This document shows positions 7,697 to 12,953 of a stretch of DNA of 12,953 nt, in pieces. This DNA comes from Planctomycetota bacterium. Lineage in GTDB: Bacteria; Planctomycetota; Planctomycetia; Planctomycetales; Planctomycetaceae. The notes under the pieces were generated by a model, which had not been told where the DNA came from, did not search any database, and saw nothing but the letters and a program-made list of their open reading frames with translations. Within the stretch, counting starts at the first letter, position 1; the number at the start of each line of letters is the position of its first letter. The stretch lies in contig QWOR01000279.1 in the NCBI GenBank assembly GCA_003669575.1, positions 1 to 12,953 on the forward strand. Direction: 5' to 3'. The position numbers and the translations under genes were made by a program.

Positions 7697-7921
7697 TCAC
7701 CCATCTGTGTTTGCCGCCACGACGACTGGGAGTGGAACTTCATCGGAGAATACGAGAATTTCGTCAAGGCGGATCACTTGAATCGGTCGGCGGGTTGGCA
7801 TCCGGCGGTTGAGGAAGGAGTCGGAGGGAGTCGGGCAGGGTGCACGTTTCCGATCTTGGTCAACACGTTCCGGTCGCGTTCCGGCAGTTGAATCCATGAG
7901 GGGCGGTGACTTTGGATTCAT
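7697..7921 (-). CDS. Doubtful small ORF upstream of the membrane-protein gene
   Basis: An ATG at 7921-7919 opens a 74-residue frame with no recognised domain. The first half is Pro/Arg-rich and looks random. The last 34 residues, from an internal ATG at 7801, read more like protein (RRPIQVIRLDEILVFSDEVP). Its TGA (7699-7697) overlaps the alternative GTG start of the membrane-protein gene at 7700 by four bases, the same GTGA arrangement as the next junction. That is the only real argument for it. It may equally be leader sequence. Confidence 0.2.
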   Translation of the reverse strand: MNPKSPPLMDSTAGTRPERVDQDRKRAPCPTPSDSFLNRRMPTRRPIQVIRLDEILVFSDEVPLPVVVAANTDG

Positions 7922-7998
7922 CAAGTCGGCATCGATACCAAGGAATACCTGTGATGAACCTTATCCCCGATAATCTTCAGCTACATCCCGGCGCCGAT

Positions 7999-8031
7999 TC
8001 GTGATGCGTGACTGAAAAAGTGGAATCACGA
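7999..8031. repeat. Inverted repeat in the leader of the miniprotein gene
   Basis: TCGTGAT (7999-8005) and ATCACGA (8025-8031) are exact reverse complements separated by 19 bases. They lie about 63 bases before the miniprotein start, where an operator or leader hairpin could sit. Seven-base arms are short enough to arise by chance. Confidence 0.25.
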
Positions 8032-8093
8032 TGAACATGAGGACCTGCTATCATCGACGCATCATTCGGTTCTCCTCTGACAAGGCACTCGCG

Positions 8094-8267
8094 ATGAATA
8101 AGAAGGTTCAAAAACAACTTGAGGTCGCCAAGAAAAAACTCGCGAATCTTCAGCAGCAATTGTCCGGGGCCAAGAAGCAGCCGGACGATCCCGCTGACGT
8201 GCCCCGTCTCGATAAGGAAATCGCAGCTGTTCATGCCGAAATCACCAAGTTGAAGTCTGCCGAATGA
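8094..8267 (+). CDS. Small coiled-coil protein (57 residues)
   Basis: The 57-residue product is lysine-rich and almost wholly helical. An N-terminal coiled coil (about 3-28, KKVQKQLEVAKKKLANLQQQL) is followed by a short Pro/Asp break (DDPADVPR, about 32-39) and a second helix (about 40-55, DKEIAAVHAEITKLK). The two helices could fold as a hairpin. There is no signal peptide or membrane segment, so it is probably cytosolic. I recall similar small coiled-coil proteins in planctomycetes but cannot name a family. The ATG at 8094 is chosen because the residues before it (from 8031) are unlike protein. The stop overlaps the next gene by four bases (ATGA), so it is very likely translated together with the Tsr3/DTW-like gene and could be its partner. 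The function is unknown. Confidence 0.75.
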   Translation: MNKKVQKQLEVAKKKLANLQQQLSGAKKQPDDPADVPRLDKEIAAVHAEITKLKSAE

Positions 8268-8764
8268 CCCCAAAGACGATCATCGTGTACCACCGCGCTG
8301 AGAAGCGGAGCAAATGCTCGGTCGAGCCCCTGCGGCAGACCGGTGAGTACATCTTTTGGCGTTATCCGAAACGGGGCACGGAGTCACTCGACGGTTACGT
8401 GCGGTTGGGAATCGGAGGGAAACAACTCTCCTCTGAGGACCATGATCGAGGCCTTGTCCTGCTCGATGGTTCATGGCGCTGGGCGGCCAAGATGGAGAAG
8501 TCTTACAGCGATTTACCGGTCCGTAGTCTGGGGCCGTGGCAGACAGCCTACCCCCGTCAGTCTCGGGTCTTCGAAGATCCTGCTGAAGGGCTGGCAACCA
8601 TCGAGGCACTTTACGCAGCTTTGTGTCAGATGGGACGTCGCGATGATGACCTGCTGAAGACATATCATTGGGGAAATGAATTTTTGGCACGAAATCGTGA
8701 ACTTCTTGAACGCTTCAAGCGTACTCAGTATGAGACAATGTCATCCGGGGCGCTCTCGGAGTAG
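8264..8764 (+). CDS. Tsr3/DTW-superfamily protein, putative aminocarboxypropyltransferase
   Basis: This 166-residue protein resembles the group containing Tsr3 (18S rRNA aminocarboxypropyl transfer in eukaryotes and archaea) and bacterial DTW proteins (acp3U formation in tRNA). The N-terminal HRAEKRSKCSVEPL (10-23) recalls the cysteine-containing start of Tsr3. LLDGSWRWAAKM (66-77) matches the DTW core DGTWxxAxxM and the Tsr3 CSWA element, with Asp68 and Trp71 kept. AEGLATIEALYAAL (107-120) matches the DTW 'LSTIEA' and Tsr3 'CVEA' segments. HWGNEFLARNRELLERF (135-151) closely resembles the Tsr3 C-terminal WGxxFLxxNxELLExY motif. The Tsr3 'AANPVNYG' loop is replaced by TAYPRQSR. If active, it would use S-adenosylmethionine to transfer an acp group to an RNA uridine or pseudouridine. 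It follows the miniprotein with a four-base ATGA overlap. The family call rests on motifs read by eye, and the substrate is unknown. Confidence 0.6.
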   Translation: MTPKTIIVYHRAEKRSKCSVEPLRQTGEYIFWRYPKRGTESLDGYVRLGIGGKQLSSEDHDRGLVLLDGSWRWAAKMEKSYSDLPVRSLGPWQTAYPRQSRVFEDPAEGLATIEALYAALCQMGRRDDDLLKTYHWGNEFLARNRELLERFKRTQYETMSSGALSE

Positions 8765-8777
8765 TTGGCAGTGTGAT

Positions 8778-8790
8778 TAATGATTCATTA
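8778..8790. repeat. Perfect 13-base palindrome before the propeller gene
   Basis: TAATGA (8778-8783), a central T, then TCATTA (8785-8790) form a perfect short palindrome in the 50-base gap between the Tsr3/DTW-like stop and the propeller start at 8815. It ends 14 bases before the ribosome-binding sequence. It could be an operator or a hairpin near the start. No regulator is known. Confidence 0.3.
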
Positions 8791-8804
8791 GGAAAACTCC
8801 TGGT

Positions 8805-8808
8805 GGAG
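8805..8808 (+). promoter_or_regulatory. Ribosome-binding site deciding the propeller start
   Basis: GGAG at 8805-8808, within GGTGGAGAG, lies 6 bases before the ATG at 8815. It favours 8815 over the GTG at 8773, and the signal peptide also begins at 8815. Confidence 0.7.
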
Positions 8809-8814
8809 AGTGTG

Positions 8815-11775
8815 ATGGGGCCATGTCAGAAGTCGTTTTTGTTGAGGGGATTAATTCTTCTCCTTGGCATTCATTTATGTGGTGCGCACCTGCGGGCAAA
8901 TCCATCGATTAATTTTGATGGAAGAGCAAGCGAGATTCTTGGGAAGGACAACGTCGTTTCAGTAGAAAATAATCCTGAGATTCAATCTCAGTGCGATGGT
9001 TTCCAGGGCGACTCCATATGGGCTTTGGTCGATCACCAAAGCCACTTGATCTCCCGTGACACTCAGGTGGCGGATTTCAATCGTGATGGAATTGGCAGTC
9101 ATCCGCTGGCTCAGGTGAGAACAAAGTCCTCGAGAAAAAAGGACAAAGAGGATGACGATGATTCGGGCACTGGTAAGGAGACCAAAACTCAGACCGGTGG
9201 CTCGACCTCAGATAGTGAACCTGAAGGCGCCGACTCGATCGAAAAGCAAGATCTCGGTCCCCAGGTCGTCTGGACCGTGAAAGTGGATCCCGCTCCCCCT
9301 GGAGTCTTTGCTGCGGCTGGAGCGAAGCTGGGGGTCAAGATGCCGTCGCTCGGTGCGATCGGGCCTGACTTTGTTGAGTCGACACGGATGCGAGTTCTGT
9401 TCCCCGCGACACCCAGTCGATTTGTGGCTCTGGGCCTCAATGATGACAAGAAGCAGTATCGTGATATCTGGAATCTGGTCGACAAGAAAAAACTCGGGCA
9501 GGTCCGCAATATTGAGCTGGGAAGCAGCAAGATCCAGGCCCTCAGTCCCGACGGCAGTTACCTTGCCGGTAAACCGCAGTGGGACAATGTGATCTCAATT
9601 TATGGGGTGACGCAAAACCGTCCGTTATCCCCGATTCGCCTGAGCGGGACTGCTTCGAAGCTCGTGGCCTTTGCCGGGAAGTCTCGGCTGATTCTGGAGG
9701 ACAGCAAAGAGTTACATGTCTATTCCGTGCCTGACTTCAAGCCGAAGACCGTCATTGAGCTCGGTGGCTGGAAGGCGGACGATGGATGGGCGGTGAGCGC
9801 GGGGGGCAAATACTTTGTGGCAGTCACTCGTGCTGGGGCTGCTGCAGGTTTGAAGATCTTCGACCTGGATGCCGGTGCGATTGCCGGAGGCATCTCTCTG
9901 AAGGGGGAGCCAGAATGTCTGGGAGCGGCGTTTTCCAGTGATGGGCAACAACTGGCTGTTCTCCTCGGAGGAGAATCTCCCGAGCTGCGCGTCTGGCAGG
10001 TGAAGACCGGTGAAGTCGCGGGACAGTTCGACCTCACGAAGTTCGCCAGTCAGATCAAACCACGGGAGAACTATCAGGGGGGGCGCCTGGAGTGGTTTCC
10101 AGATCAGCGGCACCTGCTCATCGGTGGCAAAGGTGTTTACGACTCACGCGATGGCAAACTGTTGTCCGAACTGAAGTCACCTCCAATCTATCCGGTCCGG
10201 GTCATCAGTCCTGATCAATTGGCGGTCGTGGCCAAAGATCAATTGATCACTCACGATCTTTCCTCCGTTCTGAAGGCCAAGACGGCAGTGTCGACGGAGC
10301 TCACGAAGACTGAGGAGAAGCCTGTTGCCGCCCCGACGAAACCAGTCGATCGTTCGGAGGCAGCACAGCTGACGCTGGAAGATGTGGAATGGACCGTCAA
10401 GTTGGGAAAACCCCCCGTTCCGATCCAGGCTGTTGGTCGCGGTGTAGAGATTCCTGCGGGGGCCTTGTTCATGGGCTGTCTGTCGCAGTCCCAGCACGGA
10501 ATCGGCTTTGTGATGTATACCAGCGAGGCCCTCACCGCTGATGAAAACGGGTTGCCGATCGTGGAGCCCGGAACACGATTCTGGCTGGAGCGGCTCGATC
10601 TCAAAACGGGAAGCAAACAGAAGAGCGTACCACTGCCCTCAGGATCGATCCTGATGAGCGTGAGCCCCGATGGGACACTGGTTTGTACTCATAACGCCGA
10701 CGGCCTCGATCGCCTAGATGTTCTGGCTGTGAGAGATGGAAGCAGCAAGGGGAGCTTGGAACCGTATCACGATGCTCCTCCTGGTCCAGAGCAGCAGGTG
10801 CACTATGCAGAGTTTCTTGACTCGTTACTGCTCCTGACTGCAGCCACCGGTCGCATGACTTTGTGGGACATCGGGACGAATAAGGCCCGATACGAGATTG
10901 AGATTGGCGATATGCGGCCCGAGTTTTCGCCCGCTCGCGATCATGTGGCGGTGACGGATGCTGCTCATCGATTGATTTACCTGCTCGACGCGAAGACTGG
11001 AAAGACCACGGGAACCGTGACGCCCTCGGATGTGTCGGGGGACCGGGTGACCGCCTGCAGCTTCCACCCGGAATCACGACTGTTCGCAACACTCACTGAG
11101 CGGACAGGTGGGGGCGAATTGCGAGTGATTGACCTCGACAATGGGCAGGTAAAGAAGCAGATCTCCCTCCCCGTTTCCGGCAGCGTGATGCAATGGGTGG
11201 GACTGGATTACGTGTTGATTGATGGCGAAAAACTGGTCTGCATCAGTCGCGAGTGTGTCGTGTGGAACTACTCACTTCCGGACGGAATGCATTTGCGAGA
11301 CAGTCCCGATCAACGGCATTGGTATATCGCCGCAGACACGGCCCGCTCGAATGTGTATACCGTGCGTGGTGTTGATATGCCCGATGAAGGAGTTGTGCAG
11401 CGGATTGGTGCCGCGAATCCACGCGGCAAGCTGTTGTTGCGTCCCGGGCAGGCCATCGCGCTGGATATCCAAGTCGACAACCCAGACGGGATGGATGACT
11501 TCGCGGAACAGGTCAAGAATGTGTTGACCGATCGTTATTTGAGTTCCAAGATCAAGGTGGTCTCGGGGGTGCCCGTGACGCTGAAAGTCAGAGACAACGA
11601 TTCGGGCTGGAACCTCAGCCTGCTCCACGACGGTAAGCCGATCTGGTCTCATGACATCGATGGAGAGGCAGGGCCATCAGCGCTTCTGGAGTTCGAGCCG
11701 CCGAAGCATGCGTTTCCCGCAGGAGCAGAGAAGGGGGCGGGACAATCCGCGCTGGGCATTCGCGGGACAAAATAA
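8815..11775 (+). CDS. Large secreted WD40/beta-propeller-like protein with duplicated halves
   Basis: This 986-residue protein is probably exported. Residues 1-29 form a signal peptide (FLLRGLILLLGIHLCGAHLRA, likely cut before NPS). Residues about 30-150 are poorly ordered and include a strongly charged stretch (SSRKKDKEDDDDS and onward). Two similar halves follow. Each opens with WTVK (W153 and W526, 373 residues apart) and continues through propeller-like strands with SPDG blade turns (IQALSPDGSYL, then LMSVSPDGTLV), FSSDGQQLAVLL and similar. The second half contains RMTLWDIGT. A Thr/Lys/Pro-rich linker (about 500-520) separates them. The last 130 residues form a different region (GKLLLRPGQAIALDIQVDNPDG). 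Such propellers usually bind proteins or sugars, and no catalytic motif is seen. The first 300 bases are AT-richer than the rest and hold several short palindromes. The function is unknown. Confidence 0.8.
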   Translation: MGPCQKSFLLRGLILLLGIHLCGAHLRANPSINFDGRASEILGKDNVVSVENNPEIQSQCDGFQGDSIWALVDHQSHLISRDTQVADFNRDGIGSHPLAQVRTKSSRKKDKEDDDDSGTGKETKTQTGGSTSDSEPEGADSIEKQDLGPQVVWTVKVDPAPPGVFAAAGAKLGVKMPSLGAIGPDFVESTRMRVLFPATPSRFVALGLNDDKKQYRDIWNLVDKKKLGQVRNIELGSSKIQALSPDGSYLAGKPQWDNVISIYGVTQNRPLSPIRLSGTASKLVAFAGKSRLILEDSKELHVYSVPDFKPKTVIELGGWKADDGWAVSAGGKYFVAVTRAGAAAGLKIFDLDAGAIAGGISLKGEPECLGAAFSSDGQQLAVLLGGESPELRVWQVKTGEVAGQFDLTKFASQIKPRENYQGGRLEWFPDQRHLLIGGKGVYDSRDGKLLSELKSPPIYPVRVISPDQLAVVAKDQLITHDLSSVLKAKTAVSTELTKTEEKPVAAPTKPVDRSEAAQLTLEDVEWTVKLGKPPVPIQAVGRGVEIPAGALFMGCLSQSQHGIGFVMYTSEALTADENGLPIVEPGTRFWLERLDLKTGSKQKSVPLPSGSILMSVSPDGTLVCTHNADGLDRLDVLAVRDGSSKGSLEPYHDAPPGPEQQVHYAEFLDSLLLLTAATGRMTLWDIGTNKARYEIEIGDMRPEFSPARDHVAVTDAAHRLIYLLDAKTGKTTGTVTPSDVSGDRVTACSFHPESRLFATLTERTGGGELRVIDLDNGQVKKQISLPVSGSVMQWVGLDYVLIDGEKLVCISRECVVWNYSLPDGMHLRDSPDQRHWYIAADTARSNVYTVRGVDMPDEGVVQRIGAANPRGKLLLRPGQAIALDIQVDNPDGMDDFAEQVKNVLTDRYLSSKIKVVSGVPVTLKVRDNDSGWNLSLLHDGKPIWSHDIDGEAGPSALLEFEPPKHAFPAGAEKGAGQSALGIRGTK
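8881..9043. repeat. Group of short perfect palindromes inside the start of the propeller gene
   Basis: Four inverted repeats lie within 163 bases: GGTGCGCACC (8881-8890); TCCATC (8901-8906) with GATGGA (8917-8922); CTGAGATT (8975-8982) with AATCTCAG (8984-8991) around one base; and GGCTTTGGT (9021-9029) with ACCAAAGCC (9035-9043) around a 5-base loop. They lie in coding sequence for the signal peptide and the disordered N-terminus. They could fold the 5' end of the mRNA. Whether they exceed chance needs a count along the whole gene. Confidence 0.4.
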
Positions 11776-11842
11776 GCTGTTAAGTCCGCCCCTTGAGCCG
11801 CCTGTGCTGTGAATGAGAGATGTCGCTGTCGACCGGCGGGGG

Positions 11843-12953
11843 TCAGGCGTCCGCTGCAATGCGTTCCGCTTCGATGCTCAGCTTTTTGACCATGCGATGG
11901 ATATCTTCCACTGCATTCAAGGTCGTCATAAATTCGGGACTTGTCGATAGCCTGCTGGCTGCAAGGAGTTCTTCGGGGAGAGTTCCAAGGAGATGATTCT
12001 TCAACAGCTCGGCCAGCCACGTGGCTCGTCGGGTGGCAAATCGCTGGTGCAGGTTCCGCAGGTGCGACTGGAGTAACCCGGTGCCCTGCGACACTCCTTC
12101 ATGAATCACGGACTCCCCGACCGAGGCTGCGACAGTTCCTCCGACGACATCGGCGGTCAGATGGCCGAGCGTGGTCGTGGCTGCGGATGTGAACACAACA
12201 TCCCCGACCAGTCCCACCCCGGTGATTGCCATGATGACTGACACGGCGGGGCGAGCGGCGGCTGCGAGTGAATCGAGCTGGCGAAAAAACTTATAGTACT
12301 GCGGGCTCTCGTTGGCGAACTTCGTCATCTCGGATTGCACCAGAGTCCGGAGTTCACTTTCCAGATCGCTCTGGTCGTGTGCTTCTCGAACGGTCCGTAT
12401 CAGATCGGCCCGTGAGACTCCCGAAAGCAGCTCGGTCAGCCTGGGTTTTAGGAGGTCATTGCCCAGCTCGGCGAGCCATTCCAGTTTCTCGTAGACCTTC
12501 TCGATCGACTCGAGGACGGCACTCCATTCGCGATTTCGATAAGTCACTCGCGGGTCGACTGGCTCGCCCTGGATTTTATTGCGAGCCATTCGCAGTGGAG
12601 TGATGAGCACTTGAGACAGGAATTGATAGGAGTCGTGAACGCGTGCCGACCATCCCTGCCGTTGCTGGCCCCACCATTCTCGCACTTCCTGCACCAGAAG
12701 CGTGCTGGGAATTGTGGGCCAGTCCGCCACTTCGGCCAGCTTGTTGGCAGCCAGGAGTTCGGTGGCCCGGTGGTACTGGGCACTCAGGCCGCGGATCTCA
12801 TCCAGCCAGTGAGGGACTCCCTGATTCCGGTCGATGACCCGATGGAGCGATCCCGCCAGTGTTTTGAGCTTGATCTCCCCGAAGCGCAGTGAGGTCAAGT
12901 CAGTCATCAAATTGCGTGGAGTCAACCGGTCGACTGTCTCGCCCGGCAATGAT
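11843..12953 (-). CDS. Large helical protein with hydrophobic segment, 5' end beyond window
   Basis: The frame is open at the right edge, so only the C-terminal ~370 residues are seen. A TTG at 12949 is not a convincing start because the codon before it is also open. The visible part is mostly helical and charged, with several Trp-containing helices (for example VREWWGQQRQGW). Around 12090-12270 a long Ala/Gly/Val-rich stretch (ARPAVSVIMAITGVGLVGDVVF, then VVGGTVAASVGESV) could insert in a membrane. A helical tail ending MVKKLSIEAERIAADA follows. I do not recognise a family with certainty. The layout (long helices, a hydrophobic paddle, a helical tail) recalls the C-terminal part of bacterial dynamin-like or other membrane-associated GTPases, but no GTPase motif is inside the window. 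It converges on the propeller gene with 67 bases between stops and no clear terminator. Confidence 0.75.
   Translation of the reverse strand, partial: SLPGETVDRLTPRNLMTDLTSLRFGEIKLKTLAGSLHRVIDRNQGVPHWLDEIRGLSAQYHRATELLAANKLAEVADWPTIPSTLLVQEVREWWGQQRQGWSARVHDSYQFLSQVLITPLRMARNKIQGEPVDPRVTYRNREWSAVLESIEKVYEKLEWLAELGNDLLKPRLTELLSGVSRADLIRTVREAHDQSDLESELRTLVQSEMTKFANESPQYYKFFRQLDSLAAAARPAVSVIMAITGVGLVGDVVFTSAATTTLGHLTADVVGGTVAASVGESVIHEGVSQGTGLLQSHLRNLHQRFATRRATWLAELLKNHLLGTLPEELLAASRLSTSPEFMTTLNAVEDIHRMVKKLSIEAERIAADA

Larger units (their letters stand above)
7692..8093. other. Region between divergent genes with doubtful small frames
   Basis: About 400 bases lie between the minus-strand membrane-protein gene and the plus-strand miniprotein gene. 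It must hold promoters for both directions, but I see no convincing -35/-10 pair. It contains one small minus-strand frame (7697-7921, listed as a doubtful CDS) and an inverted repeat at 7999-8031. A frame open from 8031 into the miniprotein reads as arginine/histidine-rich residues and looks like untranslated leader. Confidence 0.5.

Noticed and set aside
8773..8814. Propeller-protein start at the GTG at 8773
   Set aside because: The ATG at 8815 has GGAG at a good distance and begins the signal peptide directly.
11776..11842. Shared terminator between the convergent propeller and right-edge genes
   Set aside because: CCGCCCC and GGCGGGG are both present but are not reverse complements in the needed order, and no stem with a T tract can be drawn.

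Overview
The window looks like chromosomal DNA from a planctomycete (Planctomycetota, probably Planctomycetales). Supporting signs are a DUF1559-type prepilin-like protein at the left edge, a NatA/NatB-type ABC system whose permease is fused to a CPBP protease domain, many secreted or lipoprotein products with Pro/Ala/Ser-rich stretches, moderately high GC, and few clear Shine-Dalgarno sites. The genus cannot be named from this sequence. No tRNA, rRNA, CRISPR array, transposase, integrase or attachment site is visible.

Layout: (1) 1-296, minus strand: N-terminal part of a DUF1559 prepilin-like protein, cut by the window edge. (2) 297-838: intergenic region between divergent genes, with a spaced inverted repeat at 464-520. 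(3) 839-4214, plus strand: a two-gene export module, an ABC ATPase followed by a permease/CPBP-protease fusion. (4) 4215-4622: no gene seen. (5) 4623-5981, plus strand: a secreted alpha/beta hydrolase. (6) 6013-7691, minus strand, convergent with the hydrolase: a two-gene unit encoding a two-TM membrane protein and a HEAT-repeat putative lipoprotein, joined by a GTGA overlap. (7) 8094-8764, plus strand: a 57-residue coiled-coil miniprotein joined by an ATGA overlap to a protein of the Tsr3/DTW aminocarboxypropyltransferase-like superfamily. (8) 8815-11775, plus strand: a large secreted beta-propeller protein that appears to be an internal duplication. (9) 11843-12953, minus strand: the C-terminal part of a large helical protein with a hydrophobic segment, running off the right edge.

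How the genes work together: the ATPase and permease almost certainly form one transporter. The membrane protein and HEAT protein, and the miniprotein and Tsr3/DTW-like protein, are likely co-translated pairs. The other genes look like independent housekeeping or cell-envelope genes. I see no defence island or biosynthetic cluster. The items most worth a second look are the bacterial protein with mixed Tsr3 and DTW features and its coupled miniprotein, the exporter-protease fusion, the duplicated propeller, and a group of short perfect palindromes in the AT-richer start of the propeller gene.
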